Source: Paenalcaligenes sp035302345
GTDB lineage: Bacteria; Pseudomonadota; Gammaproteobacteria; Burkholderiales; Burkholderiaceae_B
Length of the DNA stretch: 59,030 bases
Reading direction: 5' to 3'
Assembly: GCA_035302345.1 (NCBI GenBank)
Contig: DATGSS010000050.1
Coordinates: 1-59,030 of the forward strand
Position numbers and translations under genes: made by a program. Under the pieces are notes generated by a model. It saw only the letters and a list, made by a program, of their open reading frames with translations. It did no database searches and had not been told where the DNA came from. Below, piece by piece: positions 1-7,323 of the stretch; positions within the stretch are counted from its first letter, which is position 1, and the number at the start of each line of letters is the position of its first letter.

Positions 1-2
1 AA

Positions 3-95
3 TTTGGTAGCTTAACGCATTATTTAGAGGATCAATTACAGCTAAACAGCACTAAACAAAAAGAACTCAAAGAGCAGTTTTTGCATGCTGAATAG
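3..95 (+). CDS. C-terminal tail of an unidentified protein (cut by window start)
   Basis: An open frame runs from the first bases to a TAG at 93-95 and gives about 30 residues ending in EQFLHAE. It is rich in Leu, Gln, Lys and Glu and is likely an alpha-helical tail. No domain can be recognised in so short a piece. The neighbour on the opposite strand is a decayed osmoprotectant transporter, so a linked regulator is conceivable, but nothing in the sequence shows it. It could also be a chance open frame. Confidence 0.35.
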   Translation, partial: FGSLTHYLEDQLQLNSTKQKELKEQFLHAE

Positions 96-154
96 CTGTA
101 AGATACCTACTGTGTATAGTAGTTTTTATGCAGAAATTTACAGCCAGTCAAAAA

Positions 155-423
155 CTAAATCTCACCTTCGTGTTCTGCTAAAAACCTTGCGCAACTTCTC
201 GGGCAGGCTACTTCTCAACATCGACCTGCTCATCTTTTAAAGCTTGATAAGTTAAACCCGCGATTATGCGCTTGACATTAGGACGACCAAATTCGAAACC
301 ATAGACTTCTTGCATGGGGCGTAAACCATCAGGGCGACCCGCAAATTCTGCATTTGTTGCAAAAGCAATGATTTCTTTGCCATTGCTTTGATAGGTTTTA
401 CAAAGATTATCCAGCGTAATCAT
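155..423 (-). pseudogene. Osmoprotectant ABC transporter remnant: ATPase start fused to substrate-binding protein pieces
   Basis: The frame 423 to 208 begins with about 15 residues typical of an OpuCA/OsmV ATPase N-terminus (MITLDNLCKTYQ). It then continues in frame into the middle of an OpuCC/OsmX-type glycine betaine/choline-binding protein (ATNAEFAGRPDGL, then YGFEFGRPNVKR and GLTYQALKDEQVDV). Walker A, signature and Walker B are all missing. After a stop at 208-210 the same strand still encodes AREVAQGF and, in another frame, LAEHEGEI before a stop at 155, which looks like the binding protein's own C-terminus. So at least two deletions and one frameshift have removed most of two genes. 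It cannot make a working transporter component. Confidence 0.75.
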
Positions 424-429
424 AAACGA

Positions 430-911
430 CTATGTAGGTCGCAATTGCATAATGCCAATATTGAGCACTACCGCAGCACGAATGCCAGCCATAATAATAG
501 GCACAGAAATCGGTATTTCCACCTGATGTAACCGTTGCCAAGTGCTCATACCCATGCCGCGAGCGGCTTTGACAAGAGCGGGGTCCACATTATTAATCGC
601 AGTGTAACTATTGCGGATGATGGGCAGTAACGAATAAAGCAATACTGTAATGACAGCTGGGACGTAGCCAATGCCATAGCCAACTTTGGATAGCAATGGA
701 ATCATCATCCCAAACAGTGCAATAGAGGAGATAGTCATAATGATAGCCCCTATGTACATGGCGATATTTGCAATACGCGGATAGCGTGTGATACTGATGC
801 CTATCGGTACGCCGGCCAATATAGCCAAACCGATTGCTATGCTGACAAGATAGATATGTTCAAGTGTTCTAAACCAGATTTCATCTAAGTTATTGAATAA
901 TAAAGTGCCAT
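430..911 (-). pseudogene. Osmoprotectant ABC transporter permease remnant (OpuCB/OsmW-like)
   Basis: The frame from 828 down to 430 encodes the core of a betaine/choline-type permease, with membrane segments and the EAA-like loop (AARGMGMSTWQRLHQVEIP). The same frame continues upstream of 828 with family residues (NNLDEIWFRTLEHIYLV) but has no usable start. An ATG at 909-911 sits in a shifted frame, so a small indel lies just after the start. The C-terminus stops after VVLNIGIMQ, losing the last membrane segments. Only 6 bases separate it from the next remnant, so this was one operon in the order permease, ATPase, binding protein. Probably inactive. Confidence 0.72.
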
Positions 912-1186
912 GTTGGCATAGCTTTTTAGCGTTATTGGTTAAGTCTAATAACTTTAAGTTAGAAGAAAAAATGAGCCCATATTAGACATAAGCTCGTTTA
1001 AACGGTTTTAATTCATTGCAAGGCATTGTTATATAAGCTGTTTTGCCGTTTATTGAGTAATGGTTAAGTGGGCCTTTCAACTGTTCAGCAGCCCAACACT
1101 AATTTGTGGCAAAATTGAGTCTTGTGCAAATTAATAACTACTGATGTTTTACTGTTCATAAATAAGAAAAAATAATCGAGGTATAC

Positions 1187-1573
1187 GTGTTACACGCTTT
1201 GATAGCCTTTATGGTACTAGTTGGGGTGCAGCTATTAGGTCTTTGGTTGGTGCAGCTGCTATCTATCCCTGTTCCTGGGGTATTATTAGGAATAGGGTTA
1301 ATGTTGGTTCTGTTAATGATTTTCGGTCGTTTGCCCGAGGCATTAGCGCGCATCTCAAATTTTTTACTCGCTCATTTGATGCTGCTTTTTATACCCAGTG
1401 TTGTGGCTATCATGACCCAAGCAGAAATCATCGCTACCGAGTGGCTGCCGTTTGTACTCGCGTGTATTTTAGCTACGGCTATTACGATGATGGCGACCGC
1501 TGCAACTTTTCAATACATGCTTAAACGACAATCTACCAAACAACAATCAGTCAGTAGAGGTGAGCATGTCTGA
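1187..1573 (+). CDS. lrgA: LrgA/CidA family holin-like membrane protein
   Basis: A 128-residue protein with four hydrophobic segments, the size and layout of the LrgA/CidA (UPF0299) family. These inner-membrane proteins act with LrgB/CidB partners and are linked to murein-hydrolase export, cell lysis and, in some bacteria, pyruvate or by-product transport. The conserved IPVPGVLLGIGLM stretch in the second segment is visible. The start is a GTG at 1187 preceded by CGAGG. The stop overlaps the start of the next gene, so the two are translationally coupled. The exact physiological role in this organism is not shown by the sequence. Confidence 0.85.
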   Translation: MLHALIAFMVLVGVQLLGLWLVQLLSIPVPGVLLGIGLMLVLLMIFGRLPEALARISNFLLAHLMLLFIPSVVAIMTQAEIIATEWLPFVLACILATAITMMATAATFQYMLKRQSTKQQSVSRGEHV

Positions 1574-2303
1574 TTTGGCCGCCATTATTTATGAGTATTT
1601 TCCCCACGGGATAGCACAGTGGGGATTGTTAATCATGACAGTTTTATTATATGCACTGGGTAGGCATTTTTATCTGCGCAGCGGATTAAATCCATTTTTA
1701 ATACCAGTGCTGACAGTAGTGATAGTAATCGTGGCTTTGCTGCTATGGTGGGGTGTACCTTATGCGCCCTACGCCCAATCCACCAAAGGTATGCAGTTAT
1801 TAATAGGGCCAGCTACGGTAGCAATGGCAATCCCGCTATATATGCACATGCCAACTATTAAAAGGCTATGGTGGCCACTAGTAGCGGCGCTGATTGTTGG
1901 TAGTGTTGTGGCAATAATATCAACGGCAGTGATTGCTTGGGCATTTGGAGGCAGCCGGACTATTATCGCATCGATTGCCGCAAAATCTGCAACCATGCCT
2001 GTATCTATACCCGCCAGTGAAGCGATCGGCGGTATTGGCTCTTTAGCCGCTATCTCGGCCGCGCTGACAGGGATATCAGGGGTGTTAATGGCTGGGGCAA
2101 TATTCAAACTAATGCGGGTACACAACCCACTGGTACAAAGCTTTACCTTGGGGCTGGCTGCTCATGCAATTGGGACAGCCCGCGCCGTTCAAGACGGCGC
2201 CGAGGCTGCGGCAATGGCTGCGATCGCGATGGGATTAACAGCGCTGTTAACCGGTGCGTTAGTGCCGTTTGTACCTTGGTTTATGACACTTTTAGGCATC
2301 TAA
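1566..2303 (+). CDS. lrgB: LrgB/CidB family membrane protein
   Basis: A 245-residue polytopic membrane protein of the LrgB family. The family hallmark is clear near the middle and end: AAKSATMPVSIPASEAIGG followed by hydrophobic helices and GLAAHAIGTARA. It pairs with the upstream LrgA homologue in the inner membrane. The ATG at 1566 is preferred; an in-frame GTG at 1560 would add two residues. The gene overlaps the last codons of lrgA (stop at 1571-1573). No promoter is needed between them. Converges on the sirtuin gene, with only about 14 bases between stops. Confidence 0.88.
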   Translation: MSDLAAIIYEYFPHGIAQWGLLIMTVLLYALGRHFYLRSGLNPFLIPVLTVVIVIVALLLWWGVPYAPYAQSTKGMQLLIGPATVAMAIPLYMHMPTIKRLWWPLVAALIVGSVVAIISTAVIAWAFGGSRTIIASIAAKSATMPVSIPASEAIGGIGSLAAISAALTGISGVLMAGAIFKLMRVHNPLVQSFTLGLAAHAIGTARAVQDGAEAAAMAAIAMGLTALLTGALVPFVPWFMTLLGI

Positions 2304-2317
2304 GCATCGCTATTATT

Positions 2318-3058
2318 TTACCAATGCTTTTGTACGTGTTCTGCCACTAACTTTTCGATCTGAGGCCAGGCCTCGGTGGCTGGAGCATACAGGACGTGGG
2401 TATAGTTGCGCTCATCAATATAGGGTGATGGCTCGAGATTATTCAATATTTTTTGGCCATCTACCTGAGCCAGCAACGAATCTATGGGGACAACATTACC
2501 CTGGGTACCGCTAACAATAAATAATGACTGCGGATGACTAGCATGGGCTAGCCAGTGATACATGGTCTGATAATAAGGGGCTGGCCCGCCAAAGAAAACG
2601 ATATTGGGGCGCACGCATTGATTGCTGCCCTGACACCCTGGACACTGCAGTTGCTGGTGATTACTGTGGTCAACTAACTCGTAACCGATGGACCATTCAT
2701 GACCGCAATCTGCGCAACATAGCTCGGTCAAATCACCATGCAAATGCAGTACATCACTGGCACCGGCGCGTTCAAGCAAGTCATCTACGTTTTGCGTGAC
2801 CAGACTAACCGCATCACCATAAGTCTTTTGAATATTAGCAATGCTATGGTGGCCTTGATTCGGTAGTGAATCGGCTAGGGTTTCGCGCAAATCATTATAA
2901 AAATCGTGCACCAAATTGTAATTTTGGCGCCATGTGTGTTCGTTGCAGACATCGTCGATAGAGTGGTTATTCCACAAACCATCGCCGCCTCGGAAAGTCG
3001 TTAGGCCAGATTCGGCAGAAATCCCCGAACCTGTAAAAATAAATATTTTGGGTTGCAT
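2318..3058 (-). CDS. cobB: NAD-dependent protein deacylase, Sir2/CobB family
   Basis: A 246-residue sirtuin. Visible motifs are the NAD-binding GSGISAESGLTTFRGGDGLW near the N-terminus, TQNVDDLLERAG, the catalytic HLHGDL, and a zinc module with two CxxC pairs (CADC and CPGC). It removes acyl groups from lysines using NAD. Desuccinylase-type CobB proteins have a Tyr-x2-Arg pair after the cofactor loop; here the segment reads FYNDLR, so the Arg is one place further on. The start ATG at 3058 has AGGG upstream; a longer frame to 3088 would overlap dctM. It lies directly downstream of the TRAP genes and is probably co-transcribed. Confidence 0.86.
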   Translation of the reverse strand: MQPKIFIFTGSGISAESGLTTFRGGDGLWNNHSIDDVCNEHTWRQNYNLVHDFYNDLRETLADSLPNQGHHSIANIQKTYGDAVSLVTQNVDDLLERAGASDVLHLHGDLTELCCADCGHEWSIGYELVDHSNHQQLQCPGCQGSNQCVRPNIVFFGGPAPYYQTMYHWLAHASHPQSLFIVSGTQGNVVPIDSLLAQVDGQKILNNLEPSPYIDERNYTHVLYAPATEAWPQIEKLVAEHVQKHW

Positions 3059-3074
3059 GTTTTTGACCCTATTG

Positions 3075-4373
3075 TCAGTCAATGGCATATCCTAAGTATT
3101 CTGGCAGCCACAAGGCGATGCCAGGAAAGATCATTACTAATAATAATGCACTGAACATAGTTATCAAAAACAGCAGCGACCAACCGAAGGTATGTTCGAT
3201 ACGGATGTTTGCGATTTTAGCGGTCACTAATAAATTAACTGCTACCGGCGGAGTAAACTGCCCGATGGCGATATTCATGGCCAATAAAATCCCAAACCAT
3301 ACTGGATTCCAACCAAAATGCTGCATTAGAGGGATAAAAATAGGGGTCAAAATGAGATAGATGGAAATGGCATCCAAGAACATACCAGCAATGAGCACCA
3401 AAACCATCACCAGGAACAACAAAACCCAAGAATTATCAGAAATGGCCAAAATAAATTCTGCCATTTTGGTAAAGGTACCTAATGTAGTTCCTGTCCAAGC
3501 AAAAATACCCGCCAAGGCAATGATCAGCAGCACCACGCCTGAAATCTTTGCTGATTCGCTAAAAAGCATATATAAATCAGAAAGGCTCAAGCTACGATAC
3601 ACAAAGATGCCAATAACTAATCCATAAGTCACGGCTACTACAGCGGCCTCGGTGGGTGTAAATAATCCACTGCGCAAGCCACCGAGAATAATTACAGGTG
3701 CAAATAATGCGGGTAAAGCCTCTATAAAACTATCCTTGAGGGGCGGGCGTTTTTCGGTGACAGTGCCCTCCCAGCCATAGCGCTTTGAGAAGAGAAAGCT
3801 AGGGACTAATAGAGAAAGTGCAGCCAGTATTCCAGGAAATAAGCCCGCTGCAAACAGAGCACGTAAATCTAAGCCGGGCAGCATTACCGAATAAAGAATA
3901 AGGGCAATCGAGGGGGGAATTAGGATCGCCGTAGAGGCTGCTGCTGAAATTAAAGCTACAGAAAAAGGTTTTGGGTAGCCAGCGCGCATCATACTAGGCA
4001 GCATAACCATTGCGACAGCGGCTGCATCAGCCGGTCCAGAACCGCTCATACCGCCCATGATGATGCAAACCATGACGGCAACTAAGGTTAGCCCGCCGTG
4101 GCGTGGCCCGATAATAGCCTGAGCAAAGCGAACTAGACTGGCCGCCACCCCAGCGCGTTCAAAAATTAATCCTGTCAGAATAAAAAGCGGGATAGCAATT
4201 AAAGGGTATTTGGCTACGCTGTTATAAGTATTTGTGCCTAGCGTGGCCAGCATACTGGGCGACTGACCAGTCAGCACGCCTACGATGCCACCAATGCCCA
4301 AGGAAAAAGCCACAGGCACCCCTAGAATTAGACAGCCAATAAACGCTGCGATCATCCATAAATCGGGACTCAT
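3075..4373 (-). CDS. dctM: TRAP transporter large permease (DctM)
   Basis: A 432-residue protein with about a dozen hydrophobic helices and classic DctM motifs: LGIGGIVGVLTG, GGMSGSGPADAAAVAMVMLP and LGTFTKMAEF. This is the ion-coupled substrate channel of a tripartite ATP-independent periplasmic transporter, driven by a sodium gradient. Its start overlaps the dctQ stop (ATGA at 4370-4373), showing coupled translation of the two membrane subunits. Family members carry C4-dicarboxylates, sialic acid, ectoine and other organic acids. The actual substrate is set by the DctP subunit and cannot be read from this gene. Confidence 0.93.
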   Translation of the reverse strand: MSPDLWMIAAFIGCLILGVPVAFSLGIGGIVGVLTGQSPSMLATLGTNTYNSVAKYPLIAIPLFILTGLIFERAGVAASLVRFAQAIIGPRHGGLTLVAVMVCIIMGGMSGSGPADAAAVAMVMLPSMMRAGYPKPFSVALISAAASTAILIPPSIALILYSVMLPGLDLRALFAAGLFPGILAALSLLVPSFLFSKRYGWEGTVTEKRPPLKDSFIEALPALFAPVIILGGLRSGLFTPTEAAVVAVTYGLVIGIFVYRSLSLSDLYMLFSESAKISGVVLLIIALAGIFAWTGTTLGTFTKMAEFILAISDNSWVLLFLVMVLVLIAGMFLDAISIYLILTPIFIPLMQHFGWNPVWFGILLAMNIAIGQFTPPVAVNLLVTAKIANIRIEHTFGWSLLFLITMFSALLLVMIFPGIALWLPEYLGYAID

Positions 4374-4858
4374 GAATAGTCCTCCAACTCATCATGACGC
4401 ATGCGTTGCCACCAATTTTGGGTCAAGCGAAGCATAATGGCAATGCTCAGCAAAGGCAGCCAAATTAGATATATCCAAGTGGGATAACCCAAGCCCGCAG
4501 ACAAAGACTCCCATTCGTACTCTTCTAGAGCGAGTAAACCGCCATACCAAGTGATAGCAACTAATACAATTAAGCTAATAATCCATTGCAACGTATAAAG
4601 TATGCGCCGACCAACTGGGCCAACCTTGTGTTCTAGAAATGAAATACGAATATTCTCATTGGTACGTGCTGCCATGGCACCTCCAGCAAAGGTCAGTACC
4701 ACCATAAGAAAAACAGAAAATTCTTCGGTAAATGCAAAAGAAGCTTGGGTGGTGTAGCGCACGATAACGTTGGCAAGGCTGATTACACAGATGGCTACCA
4801 ATGAGAAAACCGCCAGTGCGGTTTCAATACGAGTCTTTGGTTTTTTAGGACTGGACAT
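4370..4858 (-). CDS. dctQ: TRAP transporter small permease (DctQ)
   Basis: About 162 residues with four membrane helices and the family signature FAGGAMAARTNENIRI, followed by a charged loop. DctQ links the binding protein to the large permease DctM in the inner membrane. The frame is open to a GTG at 4888, but that codon sits inside the 3' arm of a strong hairpin. The ATG at 4858 lies just after the hairpin and gives a more usual N-terminus, although neither start has a convincing ribosome-binding site. It overlaps dctM by four bases. Confidence 0.88.
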   Translation of the reverse strand: MSSPKKPKTRIETALAVFSLVAICVISLANVIVRYTTQASFAFTEEFSVFLMVVLTFAGGAMAARTNENIRISFLEHKVGPVGRRILYTLQWIISLIVLVAITWYGGLLALEEYEWESLSAGLGYPTWIYLIWLPLLSIAIMLRLTQNWWQRMRHDELEDYS

Positions 4859-4877
4859 GGTTAAAGGTATGAAAAGA

Positions 4878-4918
4878 AGCGGCGTCACCCTCTATATTGA
4901 TATCGAGAAGACGCCGCT
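4878..4918 (-). promoter_or_regulatory. Intercistronic hairpin between dctP and dctQ
   Basis: Perfect 9-bp inverted repeat, AGCGGCGTC at 4878-4886 and GACGCCGCT at 4910-4918, with a 23-base loop. There is no T-run after it in the transcribed direction, so it is not a simple terminator. Its place just after the binding-protein gene suggests mRNA stabilisation or partial polarity, giving more DctP than permease. This role is inferred. Confidence 0.6.
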
Positions 4919-4942
4919 ATTCGCTATAAAAACGATTATATA

Positions 4943-5947
4943 TTAACGATTAGCAATTGATTCTTGAGCGGTTTCTACCAACTCTTCGCCGATGCGAGGT
5001 ATCCACTTTTCATAAACGGATTGGGTAGCGTCGACGAAAGCTTGGTGCTCTTCTGGGGTTAACTCGATTACCTCGACACCACGCTCTTTAATACGCTCTA
5101 GGGTATCAACGAGTTCAGAACGAGATTTTTCGATTTCCCACTGACCAGCATCGATTGCGGCTTGGCGCAGGATTTCTTGGTCTTCGGGGCTAAAGGTATC
5201 CCACAAGCGCTTGCTAACGCCGAAAATTAGGGGGTCATTCATGTAGTGCCAGAGCGTGAGGTACTTTTGGTTGGCACGATCGGCACGAGCTGCATCAAAA
5301 ACGGACAAGGGATTTTCTTGGCCATCAACTGCACCGGTCGTCAAAGCTGGTAAAGCGTCAGTCCAGCTCATTTGAGTGGGGTTAGCGCCTAAGGCATTAA
5401 AGGTATCCAAGAAAAGAGGCGAACCCACCACGCGGATTTTTAGACCCTTTAAATCATCAGGACTGCTCAGTGCAACCTTTGAGTTAGAGATCTCACGGAA
5501 GCCGTTCTCACCCCAGGCCAAAGGAACAACACCGCGGCTTTCGATGGCATCAAATACCATTTCACCTGCTTTACCATTGGTAATAGCGTCCACCGCTGCA
5601 TCATCAGGCATCAAGAAGGGCAGAGAAAAGAGGTTGGCCTCGGGGACCTGTGGGGACCAGTTAATGGTAGAGCCTACAGCCATATCGATGATGCCGCTGC
5701 GCATTGCTGAAAATTCGCGTGTTTGATCACCAGACACTAACTGAGAGTTTGGGTAGACTTTGAGCTTAATACGTCCATCTGTGCGCTCATCTACTAATTC
5801 GGCCCACTTTTCAGCGGCCTGTCCCCAGGGAAAGTCTGCAGACAATACGGTCGAAACCGAGTATTCCTGACTTTCTTGCGCCCAAGCACCAGGTGCAGTA
5901 AAGGCAAAACAGGCTGCGCCAATGGCTAGCCATTTTTTCAAAGACAT
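4943..5947 (-). CDS. dctP: TRAP transporter substrate-binding protein (DctP family)
   Basis: A 334-residue periplasmic protein with a clear signal peptide (Lys-Lys near the start, hydrophobic core, cleavage after GAWAQ). The fold markers of the DctP family are present: FSLPFLMPDD, LKGLKIRVVGSPLF with the arginine that usually contacts the substrate carboxylate, and GAVDGQENPLSV. It captures an organic acid in the periplasm and hands it to DctQM. It is first in the operon dctP-dctQ-dctM, with a sirtuin after them. The substrate is not predictable from sequence alone. GAGCCTTGTC precedes the ATG at 5947. Confidence 0.92.
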   Translation of the reverse strand: MSLKKWLAIGAACFAFTAPGAWAQESQEYSVSTVLSADFPWGQAAEKWAELVDERTDGRIKLKVYPNSQLVSGDQTREFSAMRSGIIDMAVGSTINWSPQVPEANLFSLPFLMPDDAAVDAITNGKAGEMVFDAIESRGVVPLAWGENGFREISNSKVALSSPDDLKGLKIRVVGSPLFLDTFNALGANPTQMSWTDALPALTTGAVDGQENPLSVFDAARADRANQKYLTLWHYMNDPLIFGVSKRLWDTFSPEDQEILRQAAIDAGQWEIEKSRSELVDTLERIKERGVEVIELTPEEHQAFVDATQSVYEKWIPRIGEELVETAQESIANR

Positions 5948-6123
5948 GACAAGGCTCCTAAATAATTAAACAATCAAAAACCAAAGCTTGAATTGATAAA
6001 TACATGCGGCAACATAATGGCACACAAACACGCAATTTTAGCAGAACGGCTGTGACTATGAACCAAAATGCAGTGTATACCCCTATAATGGGCGTTTCAA
6101 TTGTAAAGACCAGTGAGAGGTCT

Positions 6124-6705
6124 ATGAAAAAGCGCTTATTGATTGCCTTAAATAAACCGTATGGGGTCATGAGTCAATTTACTGACGCACAACATCGACC
6201 TACATTGGGTGATTATCTACAGGTGCCTCATGTGTATCCGGCCGGTAGGCTTGATAAAGACAGCGAAGGCTTAATACTGTTGACTAACGATGGCCGCTTA
6301 CAAGAGCGCATCGCACATCCGCATTTCAAAATAGAAAAGACCTATTGGGCGCAAGTCGAGGGTACGCCCGAAGAGGCGCAGCTAAAGATGTTGCGTGTCG
6401 GGATTAAATTACGTGACGGGTGGACTGCACCAGCCCAAGTGCGCTGCATTGATGAGCCTGCATTGTGGGTTAGAAATCCGCCTATCAGATATCGTGCAAA
6501 AATCCCCACCCACTGGATAGAATTAAAAATAACAGAAGGGCGTAATCGGCAGATACGGCGTATGACCGCTGCCGTGGGCTTGCCGACGCTGAGGCTGGTG
6601 CGTATACAGGTTGGCCCCTGGGTCTTAGGAGAGCTGCAGCCAGGCCAATGGCGCATGCTAGATCCTCAAGCGCTTAGGCAAAAAAAGATAAAACACTTTT
6701 ATTAA
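6124..6705 (+). CDS. rluE: 23S rRNA pseudouridine synthase, RluE-like (RsuA family)
   Basis: A 193-residue enzyme of the RsuA/RluB/E/F family. The catalytic block GRLDKDSEGLILLTNDG holds the aspartate that attacks uridine, and EGRNRQIRRM is the second conserved block. It begins directly with the catalytic domain (ALNKPYGVMSQF) and lacks an N-terminal S4 domain, as in RluE, which modifies one uridine of 23S rRNA. The ATG at 6124 follows GAGAGG; the longer frame to 6004 has no such signal. The 3' end overlaps the convergent membrane-protein gene by about 30 bases. Confidence 0.88.
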   Translation: MKKRLLIALNKPYGVMSQFTDAQHRPTLGDYLQVPHVYPAGRLDKDSEGLILLTNDGRLQERIAHPHFKIEKTYWAQVEGTPEEAQLKMLRVGIKLRDGWTAPAQVRCIDEPALWVRNPPIRYRAKIPTHWIELKITEGRNRQIRRMTAAVGLPTLRLVRIQVGPWVLGELQPGQWRMLDPQALRQKKIKHFY

Positions 6706-7048
6706 GGGCAATGCCGACTATATAAACGTAGATCAGTACGGCGATGACTGCAGAAAGCAAACGGATTTGTGGCGTGCGACCGCGTCGTATGGCAAATATA
6801 CCAACGTAAATATACGCAATAAGACCAATAATCTTGGCGATTAGCCAGGGATGATTAAACCCGATGGTAAAGGCCATCGCGAGGCCAGAAAGCAAAAATA
6901 GCGTATCAATAATATGCGGAACAACACGCACAAATGTGTTCTGCAGGCATCCACGCTCGAGAACAGACCAATAAGCGCGTATGATGAAAAAGATAATACT
7001 GAGTGCAGCAAAGCTGGTGTGCAAGTGCTTATAGGCAATGTAACTCAT
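6674..7048 (-). CDS. SirB2-like small membrane protein
   Basis: About 124 residues with four hydrophobic helices. YKHLHTSFAALSI near the start, the charged break before the second helix (RVVPHIIDTLFLLSG), and PWLIAKIIGLIAYI match the SirB family. It was named from a Salmonella locus, but its biochemical function is not established. The ATG at 7048 has AGGAG 12 bases upstream; a TTG at 7060 touches that AGGAG and is less likely. A perfect 12-bp palindrome (CCTAAATTTAGG, 7063-7074) overlaps the ribosome-binding site. The end overlaps rluE on the other strand. Confidence 0.8.
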   Translation of the reverse strand: MSYIAYKHLHTSFAALSIIFFIIRAYWSVLERGCLQNTFVRVVPHIIDTLFLLSGLAMAFTIGFNHPWLIAKIIGLIAYIYVGIFAIRRGRTPQIRLLSAVIAVLIYVYIVGIALNKSVLSFFA

Positions 7049-7130
7049 AGTGTTGTCCAACTCCTAAATTTAGGATGATGCATATGCAAACGCAACGAAT
7101 GACATGTGCGGGTGGTTAATTGTATTTAAG

Positions 7131-7161
7131 CTTTGTGCTTTTTACCAATAAAAGCATAAAG
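7131..7161. other. Hairpin-forming inverted repeat in an intergenic region
   Basis: CTTTGTGCTTTT at 7131-7142 and AAAAGCATAAAG at 7150-7161 form a 12-bp stem with one G-T pair and a 7-base loop. It lies in the 263-base gap between the SirB2-like gene and the Lpd-like gene. There is no T-run after it on either strand, so I do not call it a terminator. Confidence 0.4.
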
Positions 7162-7323
7162 TAGCTGCCAATAGATCACATCATTTCATAACGCTATTAA
7201 TATGTAAGCACTAATCGATTTTATTTTTAATTAAAGCGCGCTGATAGTATATATTTGTAAATAATGATAGTGTTTAGAAAGTGGTTAAGCACACCAAGCA
7301 GTTTAATTTAGGAGAGGGAGTTT

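Noticed and set aside
5958..6170. A 70-residue minus-strand frame upstream of dctP
   Set aside because: It overlaps the start of rluE on the other strand, has no family features and lacks a ribosome-binding site.
7131..7161. Terminator for the SirB2-like or neighbouring genes
   Set aside because: The stem has no T-run on either side in the required direction and lies upstream of the starts rather than after stops.
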